A DNA stretch of 64,000 bases from NCBI GenBank assembly GCA_005656395.1, contig SRSI01000009.1, forward strand, positions 1,178,001-1,242,000. Direction: 5' to 3'. The translations under genes and the position numbers were made by a program. The notes below the pieces were generated by a model, which was not told the origin of the DNA, searched no databases, and was given only the letters and a program-made list of their open reading frames with translations. Of this stretch, positions 1 to 9,511 are shown piece after piece; position 1 is the first letter of the stretch, and each line of letters opens with the position of its first letter. This DNA is from Strongyloides papillosus (Eukaryota > Nematoda > Chromadorea > Rhabditida > Strongyloididae).

Positions 1-935
1 TGGATAATATTTAACATTTAAATGAAAAACACTTTTAAATAAAGCTGAGAAGAGCCACGTAACATTTCCTTTCGATGTTGTCATAATGTCTGTACTAACT
101 AGTGATCCAAAATATTCTGTTACGGCATTATTTATTAACATTATATCTGGTTTCCATAATTTTTGATGAGGCACATATAAAATATCAATACCACCCCAAT
201 CGCTTTGATTCCATGTTAATCGAGGATCAAACCAATTAATATTTAACCAACATCTAGTTGTTAGAATTTGATTTTTTTCATCCATTTCAACGATTTGATT
301 TAGAAGAAATCCAAATGTAACATTTGTTTGAATAGAGTGATGCAAACTAGGTCTAACATCTTTTTCATAACGTTCAGAATTAAGTAAAGTTTTATAAAGT
401 CGTTCTTCAATTCTATCAGCAGACATTTTTATATCAAATGATTTTTTAACATTTTTATTAACTTCATAATCCCATAAATTTCTTTTCAAGGTGTTTATTT
501 TTTCATTCGTTCTATTTAATCTTCTTTCTATTAACTGGTGATTTTTATTATTTGAAATGTCTTTCTTTAAACCATTTCTTTTTTTTCCTTTCACTATCGA
601 CGCCCACATTTTTAATAAATCTAAAATAACCTATTATAATATTTTTTTATTAATAAAGCCAAACCTGAATTAAATTCAATAAAGGAATCAAACTTTTTTG
701 AATCGTATGATATCCTTTTATCAGAAAATGATGAAGCAACTTTTGATTTTTGATGTTTATTAAAAGTTTTGTGGTCTTTTAATTTTGCTACATCTTGCAA
801 ACTTATTTTTTTGTTATTCTCAAAAGCGTTTTTTGTATTAGGATACCTTATTAATTCACTATCAATCCAAATATTCCCATAAATTATAAGCAAAATGTAT
901 ACATAAAAAATAAAGTTAATGTGAGCAATAGGCAT
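1..935 (-). CDS. Divergent nicotinic-type Cys-loop receptor subunit (N-terminal part; C-terminus beyond window)
   Basis: The 297 visible residues come from two exons, 935-665 and 620-1, separated by a 44-base GT..AG intron (664-621, phase 1). Residues 1-24 look like a signal peptide. A basic, probably disordered extension follows to about residue 155, and then the extracellular ligand-binding domain begins (ADRIEERLYK near 158). Family hallmarks are ERYEKDVRP, NVTFG, DEKNQILTTRCWLNINW and KLWKPDI, which place it with nicotinic acetylcholine receptor subunits of the pentameric ligand-gated channel superfamily. It is odd in two ways: the pre-ligand-binding extension is unusually long, and residue 289, where the first Cys of the Cys-loop should be (KSxC), is Phe. 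The four membrane segments would lie beyond base 1. Ligand and ion selectivity cannot be judged. It could be an orphan lgc-type subunit rather than a true acetylcholine receptor. Confidence 0.88.
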
Positions 936-1503
936 ATTTTGAAATAAACAAAACTTAGAATAAAAAAATAAACTGTCAATTTTTCGATGGACAATTATTT
1001 TACGTTTTGGTTAGCCATCAATATCAATTTGTAAAAATGCATGTCAAAAATAAATAACTTATTGACAACTAATATACTTTTATTTTGTATACATTATTAA
1101 AATTTTTATTTTATCAAAATCTATCGTGGTAAATGAAATATATTTCTAACAAACAAAATAACTTTAGATGAAGTGAAGAGTTAATAGAAATTTAATATAT
1201 AAAATGAGGAAATAAAATTTGTGAGTATGTGTAAATTTTTACCAAACTTATTTAGAATGAAAATTTTGTTTTCATATTTTATATTTATTATTTAATAAGT
1301 TGCAATAATTCTTTTTGCATAAAAATGCACCAATATCAAATGTTAATTACTATTATAATTCAATGACATAAAATAATACAAACTTTTATTTCAAAAGCAA
1401 TTCTATTTGCTAACGTTTATTCCCTCATTAATTAAGTAACAATGAGGTAAAAATTAACAATAAATCTATTTCTATGCTAATAATATTAAAAATTACTTCT
1501 AAA
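936..1503. other. Intergenic, no gene seen
   Basis: This A/T-rich stretch lies between the start of the receptor subunit gene and the 3' end of UQCRH, both on the minus strand. It must hold the receptor promoter and the UQCRH 3' UTR. No ORF, RNA gene or convincing motif was found. Confidence 0.6.
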
Positions 1504-1758
1504 TTATTTGAGTGCACGGAAAGCCTTTGGCATAGCCTAAATGAATAATTATAAAATTACATAAATAACTGAACTTACACAATGATCAAGATGTTGGATG
1601 TAATCCATCATCTCTTCGTGGCATGTTTCATCGGTACGTTCCTTTGATTCAACACGTGTATTACAAGCTTCAAGGATCTCCTTAAAATGGGAAGCCTGTT
1701 CTTCACATTTTTCACGATATTGTTGAAGTTGATCAACTCCTTCTTCAAGTCCGCTCAT
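1504..1758 (-). CDS. UQCRH: Cytochrome b-c1 complex subunit 6 (hinge protein)
   Basis: Two exons, 1758-1579 and 1536-1504, encode 70 residues; the intron is 42 bases (GTAAGT..TTTAG, phase 0). The protein is the acidic hinge subunit of respiratory complex III, which bridges cytochrome c1 and cytochrome c at the inner mitochondrial membrane. Diagnostic features are a leading EEG..QLQQYREKCE segment, the paired cysteines in EACNTRVES and DETCHEEMMDYIQHLDHC, and the short C-terminus AMPKAFRALK supplied by exon 2. Reading through the intron gives a false hydrophobic end. No presequence is visible, as is common in small members. It is divergent from the Smoothened-like gene, with 437 bases between the start codons. 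Confidence 0.92.
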
Positions 1759-2195
1759 AATGTAGATAAATAAACTAGAATAAAGATACGTGTTATTATA
1801 ATGATAAATTAAAAAAGTATTTAGTTATTTTGTAAAATATTTACCACTTCGAATACACTATTCAAAAAACACATATTGGAGTAGCCTATCGGATACTGAA
1901 ATAATGCATAAAACAATAATGTAATACCAAATATACTACTCTTGGTAAATACTGTCTCAAAATTTTATAATTCGCAGGGAAAAAATCTCAAAAAATTAAG
2001 GTAAAATTATACGAAATAACAGGACAAATTATTAAAAAACTACAAAGATGTTCCCAACGCGAAATTCTGTAAACGAAAAGTTGCATTGTTCCACCTAAAT
2101 GTAATACTAATTCACTATTCACTAACAAACTTTTTCAAGTTCACCAGTAATGTTTTACTATCATGTCACCTATTACAAGAAGTGATATTTTCTCC
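1759..2195. promoter_or_regulatory. Shared divergent promoter region
   Basis: The 437 bases between the divergent UQCRH and Smoothened-like start codons must hold both promoters. No TATA box or repeated motif stood out. The region is plain A/T-rich sequence. Confidence 0.4.
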
Positions 2196-5100
2196 ATGAA
2201 TTTCTTTTTACTCACTTTAATTATTAATTTTATCTTTATTATACGAGGTGATGATGTAGGTTTTAAACGAAAAGTCATTTTTTATATTTCTCTTTAGATA
2301 TATGGGAAATTTAACTATCCAGGAAAAAGCTGTAATGATTCTATATGGAGTTGTATACCTACATGCAGAATACAGTTTGAAGGAAAAACTGGGAGATGCC
2401 AAAAACCAACGGGTGAAAAATGTTTTGGCTCTCCTATTACTTATAGATATGTCAACGATTTTATGAGCAAAGATCTTATTGAACCATATGGTATTTTATC
2501 ACAATATCCTGATTGTTGGGAACATATGAAACCACTTTTATGTTCTATTGTTTATCGACCTTGCAGTATTCGGAGTTTTTATTATGAGGGAATGGCTCCA
2601 TCCGGTGATAATTTAATAGAGTCATGGCAGGTTTTTCAACAAAAAACTTGTTTTATGGCGAAGGAAAGATGTCCTAAGCTCGTTAAAGAAAATCTGTGGC
2701 CTGCTTTTTTAAAATGCGATGATTTTGTCAGGCCCGATGTTCACATTAACGATGAAAGTCTTGCCAAATATGAAAGATATTTGTTTGTAAATAATACTTT
2801 ATGTAAAGCTAAATATACAGGATTGGATAATGGAGCGGATGCACTATCTAACAGTTGTATGTGGCCATTAGTTAAAAAGAATACTTCAGAAGGCCAATCT
2901 GTCTTAGGCCCTCCAATGGCCGACTCATGTTTTTTGCCATGCAAAAATTCGATGTTTTCTAGTAACTTGACTTATTTAGTATTTCAATGGTCTCTTAGAA
3001 TATTTACCGGCATCGTGCTTGTTGTTTCTTTTTCACTTCTTGTAAGTTTAAAGTTTATTGTTACAAATAATTAAAGTTTATTTTAGTTTTATATCATTAG
3101 ATACACAAAAGTTTATCAAAGTTCGTATATTATGTTTTTAGTGATAGCATTTTTTTCAACCAATATTTTGTACTTCTTCTTCTATTTTATTTCATCAATA
3201 CCATACGTAGGTTCGAAAATATCTTGTTTGGATGAAGGAACTATAAGGAAAAGTCATGATTATTTGATGTTAGCTAGTTTTGACTATTGCGTTTTCCAAG
3301 GAATGCTTCTTCAAGTTTGTCTAAATTCATCTTATCTAACCATCGTCTTTATTATTTTTTGTCATTACGCTCATCCTAAATTTTGTTTTAACCACTATAT
3401 TTTACTGGGTTCTAAATCAGAACATATTTTGGGTTCTCGTATTCCATCAAAAGTACTATTTTTAGCTATTAATCTAATTGTATCTGCCATATTTTGTTTA
3501 TTTATTAGCCTTTCTAACAGTATTTCATCAAACGGGATATTCCAATTATGCAATGTTGGAAGTTTGTCTTTTAAATCTGCTTTAAATATGTATTACCCGA
3601 TAATCTTATTAAATATTGCTTCTATTGCAATACCTGTTATTATAGTGGTGAGACGATCTTTCTCGATGAGAATGATAAAGAAAAATGAAGAAGATAGAAA
3701 ACACAGACCTCTCTTTGCTAATATAGGAGCTGTTTCTTCTTGGATATCTGATAATATAGAATATCAACAAAAAAAGAATTGTGATAAAGAATTAGGATCT
3801 ATGGATACATTAGATTTCAATGATTTGGTTTTTTGGAAAATAGATGACAAATGGATGATTGTACTCATTGTTACCATGATTTTGTCATGTGTCTTTAGTA
3901 TGTCTCTGCATATGAAACTTGGACTAGATGAGATGTATGAGGAAAAAGAAATAGAAAGGTTTCATTCATGTATTCTTAATAAACATATTGTCGAAGGGAA
4001 ATTAGTACAAGATAGTGATTTTTTTGTTGATTCGAATACTTATTCCGACTCTAGTGATCCACTTTTGAGAAAAGATGACATTCTCAGGAATTCTTCTAAC
4101 ATTTTTACTAACTGTAACTTACCTTCTATTGATTACGTCTTGCCAATTAATTTTATAATTTACATTATATTATTACCTGCACCATTTTATATACTTTTAA
4201 TTTCATCAATTATTGGTGTATTTAATGAGAGATATGGTCTTAAGGGATTAAGAGAAAGGAAAGGTGGTTGTAAATTAGAAAGAGAAGTTTCTAAAAGTAG
4301 TGGGAACTCAAGAGAGAAGGTTACCTCAGTAGTAGAAATGGACGCTTGTGAGGAATCTGAATTATTGTCACCATCAGAACAACTTGGAAACTTATATCCA
4401 ACAAAAAATGCACTCACACAAATGTATGGGAATTTTATGAGTTATAATCAAGATATCAGGAATAAAGTCTCTTTCGAGAAAGAAATCAAAGCTAACAAAA
4501 TATTTAGTAATAATATAGTTCCTAGAAATGAATGTTCTTCCGATGCTGAAGTTTCAACAATCAGGGAGTTTGAAGAGGATGACATGAAGACGGATAATGA
4601 TTGTGATCTAGAGGAATCATCTAATAATTCTCAATATTCGAATAGAACAAGAGCAACTTTTGCGACAACCGGTTTTGATTCGTCTTTAACAAATGAAGAA
4701 AAGTTATCAGTAATTCAAGAGATGTACATAAATCATTACAATATGTATTATCAAGAGCATTCTTCAAGTATCTTAAGCAGCGAGGACTTGGATATTCAGA
4801 TTTTACCTGATATGGAAGTTATGGGTGTTGATTCACCATTTAACTACGATTATAATTCTCTTGACAGAAGTGTTGTTTTCTATCCGTTGTATAAATCACA
4901 AGTTTTACCCGTTGATCAGAAATTGCTTCATCCCGGGTATACTCCGAGTCAGATGATGTTCATTCTGTGGATTCAATACGAGGCATTACGTCCAGAGGAA
5001 CGAGAAACATTTATGAAGCCAGATATTCCACTATTCATTAAACACAATGGCATTGATGTTTGGGTTGAACCTCCACAAGCATATAATGATGATAGAATTG

Positions 5101-6341
5101 AGCGTGATGAATACGATATATTTATTACACCTGATAACCCCGCTAAAAATCCATTTCACTATGCTTTCAAGTGTCCAACATTGCTGGACCGCCAAAAGGT
5201 TCAATTCAATCCAGTTCAGCTGTGTTTCTTTATCCATGATCGTCCGGAAATATTTTCACGGCATTATCCAAAAGATGTTAGTGATCCAAATAATCACTAT
5301 GAAATGGTTAGATTTTATTTTCCAAACAATCGGTTGTATGTTGCTTATGATGACTTGGGTCAATTAGACTTTGTGCTGTCGAACGCAAAAAGGCTGTGTG
5401 AATCGAAAATATCAAATGAAAGTCTCAGTCCATTTGGTAGCAATTATCATTTGTTGCTTCACTATCTGGAATCATGTCATTTCCTATATGAATATTGTCC
5501 GAAATACTACGGTAATATTTCTGAATATGAAGTTGATCCTCATACAAGATGGTTGTATTTCAAATCAAGATTATATGATCACATAAAGGAATTCTTTATT
5601 GATGTTGAAGGTTTTAGTATTGAATCGGATTTTGATACTCCAGTTGACCCTGAATATAAATTAATTGTTAAAAGAAAGCGTTGGTTAATTGCCGTAAAAG
5701 AGGATCCTACTTTACTTTTTAATTTAAAAATTGAGAATACTTACCAAGCTTTTATTTATGGACATGATGTGTCTATTTTACCTGATGCATTAGAAATTCT
5801 TATATCAGATAATGATCCATTTAAAAATGATATTATAAGGAGGGTTTGTCAGAAATTCTGGGCATTAGAAAATCAATATCAATTCTTTAAGGATTCTGAT
5901 GATGATCCATGTGAAAATCAATTTATCAGGATATTTAACGCGCTAGAAACATACATTCCAAGAGCTGTTGTTGCTAGAAATCCTTTGTTAAGGAAGTTCT
6001 TCAATGAAGTTGATCAAATGCGTCGTACAGGTCCTGGAGGAGAGTTATTTGAAGATGTTTTTGGTATAGGAAATAATTATTTTAAACATGAATATGAGAT
6101 ACCAATACCATATGATCCATCTAGGTATTTGGATCGTCGTCACGCTCTCGATTATAATGATGATATGGAAAATGATGTAAATGATGATGAGAGAATGGAT
6201 TATTTCTTCCCAGAGGATGAAGAGTATGAAGAAGAAATGGAAGAAGAAGAGGAGTTTGAAATAGAATCTGAGTCAGAAAATGATGCAGATGATGGTTTTG
6301 AGTCTGGTGACAGTGTCGATGGTGATAATAACGATGCATAG
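2196..6341 (+). CDS. smo: Smoothened-like 7TM receptor with very long C-terminal tail
   Basis: Three exons, 2196-2255, 2298-3041 and 3087-6341, give 1352 residues; introns are 42 and 45 bases, both phase 0. Residues 1-18 form a signal peptide. The extracellular part carries a cysteine-rich domain whose spacing and words match Smoothened rather than Frizzled: CFGSPITY, DCWEHMKPLLCSIVYRPC, NLWPAFLKC, and a linker cysteine pair (DSCFLPCKNSMF) just before TM1. TM1 (about 248-275) crosses the exon 2/3 join. TM2-TM7 follow to about residue 645, with an extended cysteine-containing third extracellular loop (FHSCIL..FTNCNLPSIDYVLPINF) that aligns with Smoothened. Smoothened transduces Hedgehog signals at the plasma or ciliary membrane. 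The KTxxxW-like motif after TM7 is not evident. The tail of about 700 residues ends in a Glu/Asp-rich stretch and matches nothing I recognise. The 5' and 7TM parts are confident; calling it an ortholog rather than a divergent Frizzled-class relative is slightly less so. Confidence 0.85.
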
Positions 6342-6549
6342 AAAATAATTTTAATAATCTTGTTAGTATAAATTTTTTGATCTCTTTAGTATTAATTTAT
6401 ATAATATTTATTTTTGGTTTTAATCTTAATGTATTAATTATGTATTTAATTTTTTACGAAAATTTACTTTTTTTAAAATGTCCATTACTTTAGGTTATAT
6501 CCTACTACTGTATTTTTTTAAAATTATTATAAATTTTATTTTTATAGAA

Positions 6550-7260
6550 ATGCAATCTATCAAATTAATTTCTCGTGTTTCTCAACAAAAGTTTATGGCC
6601 AAACGTTTTGGTGGACATGGGTTAGCTGTACATAGAGACTCAAAGTTGAACAATCCAAAAGTTCCATTTAAATTTACTGAAGAAAATATGAAACGCGTTC
6701 AAGCTATTTTAAATAATTATCCAGATGGTCATAAGAGTGGTGCTACTATGCCACTTCTTGATATAGCTCAACGTCAACATGGATGGCTTCCAATTTCTGC
6801 GATGAATGAAGTTGCAAAACTTCTTGGAATACCACGCATGCGTTGTTATGAGGTTGCATCTTTTTATACAATGTATAATAGAGATCCAGTAGGCAAAAAC
6901 TTCGTTCAAGTTTGTACCACAACGCCTTGTATGTTACGCGGTGCCGAAACAATTGTAGAAGCTTTCTCTAAAAATCTTGGAATTAAAGCTGGTCACTCAA
7001 CGGAAGATGGAGTCTTTACTCTCGTCGAGGTTGAATGTCTTGGAGCTTGCGCAAATGCTCCTATGGTCCAAATTAATGACGACTATTTTGAAGATTTAAC
7101 AGTTAATGATGTTAACGATATTATTGATGATATTAAAGCTGGAAAAAGACCATTCCCAGGACCAAGAAGTGGAAGACTTGCTGCCGAGCCATTGACAGGA
7201 CAAACAACACTTACTACTGAACCAACTGGACCTGGATTTAAGATTCAACCAGGGCTTTAA
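6550..7260 (+). CDS. NDUFV2: NADH dehydrogenase flavoprotein 2, mitochondrial (24 kDa subunit)
   Basis: A single exon encodes 236 residues. The protein is the 24-kDa N-module subunit of complex I and carries the N1a [2Fe-2S] cluster. Four cluster ligands are visible with thioredoxin-like ferredoxin spacing: Cys122 and Cys127 (VCTTTPCM), and Cys163 and Cys167 ([10 protein letters not shown]). The conserved core [13 protein letters not shown] and [14 protein letters not shown] is intact. The N-terminus, rich in Arg, Lys and Ser, fits a mitochondrial presequence. The frame stays open upstream to 6478, but that stretch is hydrophobic and ends in TTTTTATAG two bases before the 6550 ATG, which looks like a splice or trans-splice acceptor, so 6550 is preferred. 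It lies 208 bases downstream of the Smoothened-like gene on the same strand. Confidence 0.96.
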   Translation: MQSIKLISRVSQQKFMAKRFGGHGLAVHRDSKLNNPKVPFKFTEENMKRVQAILNNYPDGHKSGATMPLLDIAQRQHGWLPISAMNEVAKLLGIPRMRCYEVASFYTMYNRDPVGKNFVQVCTTTPCMLRGAETIVEAFSKNLGIKAGHSTEDGVFTLVEVECLGACANAPMVQINDDYFEDLTVNDVNDIIDDIKAGKRPFPGPRSGRLAAEPLTGQTTLTTEPTGPGFKIQPGL

Positions 7261-7682
7261 TAAGATGTTTAGGAATAAAATTATCTACATTTTTATTAGA
7301 CGATTGTTTATATCTAAAAGTATATTTTATTTGTAACATAGATTTTATTAGTCAAAGTCGTCTCGCAATATGCATTTCGTTGTTTATTTATTTTCATAAC
7401 TAGTTATTTTTCTACTTAAGATATTTTTTTGCAGATGGGGTTTTATCATTGTGAGAATTGTTAAAAAATAATTGGGAAAATTATTATTCGATAACAAGTC
7501 TTTAACTTGTAGAAGATTAGGTTAGCAGAAAAATATAAAACATTCTAATTCTAAAAATTACTGTAATTTGGTTGTGTTTTGATAATACATGTTAGGAAAA
7601 GTTTATTTTATTTACAATAAAATGATAATAACATAATTAGTTATCTTAAACTTTTTAAATTTATCTGATTCTCCGTTAAAAA
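7261..7682. other. Convergent 3' intergenic region
   Basis: This holds the 3' ends of NDUFV2 (plus) and the saposin-like gene (minus). It is A/T-rich and shows no additional gene. Confidence 0.5.
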
Positions 7683-8048
7683 TTAACAGTATTGAATTTG
7701 TTTACATAAAGCGTCCGGTGAAACCTCTGGTTGAGCAACAAAAGAATCAAAAAGTTCGTTCATATGATTGTTGAAGATTTCACGACAACCTGCACGATTT
7801 TGTTTAGATGGAAGTGAATCACAAGATTCAGACATCTCTGAACCAAGTTCAGTCTAAAAAAATGCCAATCAAAATTTTGAATTATTATTTATATTTACCA
7901 TTGTTTTAGGACTACTTTTAATGGAGTTAATAATAGATCCAACTCCTAGTATACATGCAGCACATGATAAAACATCACTATCAGCAAGTATAGTTTGTGA
8001 AATTGTAAGAAATGTAAAAGAAAAAATTATAATAAAGTTGAGTTTCAT
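7683..8048 (-). CDS. Small secreted saposin-like (SapB-domain) protein
   Basis: Two exons, 8048-7899 and 7853-7683, encode 106 residues; the 45-base intron is phase 0. Residues 1-22 form a clear signal peptide. The mature part has exactly six cysteines in saposin-B order: SCAAC, then ESCDS and AGCRE, then ALCKQIQYC. Nematode saposin-like proteins (spp genes, caenopores) bind lipid, and some permeabilise bacterial membranes in the gut lumen. Size and one-domain architecture fit that group, but antimicrobial activity is only inferred. The gene lies 275 bases downstream of the chitin-binding-like secreted protein in the same orientation, so both may serve an extracellular or intestinal compartment. 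Confidence 0.85.
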
Positions 8049-8323
8049 TTTAACAAGACAATTTTAATGAATGATTCGATAAAATATATTAATAAGTAAT
8101 AGGACAAAGCTATCTATATTTTTAATCACTTATGTAAAGGAAAATGATAACATGAAGTTATCAAAGTAGATTTTTATCATTAAATGTAATAAAAAAAGAA
8201 AGTAAAATGTTTATTTCGTCATTTATACACATACATGGCTAAACAATTTTGTAATACAAATAATTAATCTCCATATTAGAAACCATAATTTTAAGTAGAT
8301 TAACGTTTTAATAGGAATTTGTA

Positions 8324-9511
8324 TTATGCTTTAGTTCCATAATAACAACAAACTTTGCAATCATTTTGAATTGGAGCTTGAGTTTGAACGACAGCAGTTG
8401 GTGGATTAACTTGACAAACAGATTGTCCTGGGCATTGGTAATTATTGTTACAGTTTCCAATTTTAACACCACCATTACAATTACATTGATCTCTTAAAAC
8501 TGGAGAAGCAATAGTTGTTGGAAGTGGACCTGGTTGTTGGAGATTTGGATCTGGTGTTGGAATGGGACCTGGTTCAATAATGTTTGATGAATCCCATACA
8601 CAAACTTGATCATTTACAGAAAATACTGTTCCTGGTGCGCAAGGCATTCTTTGCCATCTTCCACAGAACAAATTTTTTGGTGCTGGTTGACATTGGAGGA
8701 AATGAGTTTTTGATTCAGGATCAACAGCAAGTGGGTCAACCATCCATGAACAGATTCCTTGGTATTTAGCATTTTGAACACCACCAGAAACAAGTTGACA
8801 AGCTTGTGGTTGAATTACAGTGGTTTCAGTATCTTGTTGTGGACAATAAGTTTGTTGTGTTGTTGTTGTGGAGCATGTATTACAGTTACATCCATTATTT
8901 TGGTAAACTGGAGCTGGTGTTGTTGGATATTGGTTATTACAATTACAGTTATTTACCTGTCTTTTAGAACGATATGAGGTAACATTAACCTTGACTGGTT
9001 GGAGGATTTCTGGTAATGGGCATACACAATTAGTTTCTCCATTAGGGCATGTACATTTTCTTGGACCTTGTTTAATTTCTTCAACTGTAAATTGTATTTG
9101 ATTGTTTTGAATTGTTGGACAGAAATCATAAAGACCAGAATCTTTTGAATCACATAATTTTTGTTGACGACGAATTGTAGAGATTGTTTTACAACGTCTA
9201 GCAGATGCTACAAATTCATATCCTGGAAGACATTCTCTTAAAAGCCAAATACCAAGATCACTACGATCATTTGAGTCTCCATTTTGTTTAACACATTCAA
9301 CATATCTTGTTGGATCAGCAGTAGCTTTTGGAAAACTTGGAAGTTGACATATATCTCCTAAAATAGCTCTCCAGTATTGAGGATCTTCATTGGATGCTAA
9401 ATAAATAATAATAATATATTAGTAGTAGTAAAAATAAAGAAAATTACCGTATGTGGAAGATGAGAATAATACTAATGAAGTAAAGAAAAGCTTAGAAATT
9501 GTTCCAGGCAT
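8324..9511 (-). CDS. Secreted cysteine-rich protein with chitin-binding (CBM14-like) module
   Basis: Two exons, 9511-9448 and 9396-8324, encode 378 residues; the 51-base intron is phase 1. A signal peptide occupies about residues 1-20. The N-terminal cysteine-rich module has CQLPSFPKA, YVECVKQNG, RECLPGYEFV and RRCKT, resembling peritrophin-type chitin-binding domains. A basic cleavage-like site, RSKR, precedes a low-complexity Asn/Cys/Thr/Pro/Gln linker (NNCNCNN, STTTTQQTYC). A second module, CSWMVDP..HFLQCQPAP..CGRWQRMPCAPGTVFSVNDQVCVW, has the cysteine/aromatic pattern of CBM14. The last exon ends in a third Cys-rich segment (QCNCNGG, CPGQSVC, DCKVCCYYG). The protein is probably extracellular, in cuticle, eggshell or gut lining. 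I do not recognise a named ortholog. Confidence 0.8.

Noticed and set aside
5047..5586. Two overlapping ORFs in another frame of the Smoothened-like tail
   Set aside because: Shadows of the true reading frame, rich in Ile/Met/Cys with no domain.
6478..6549. In-frame N-terminal extension of NDUFV2
   Set aside because: Hydrophobic 24 residues unlike a mitochondrial presequence, ending in a splice-acceptor-like TTTTTATAG just before the better ATG.
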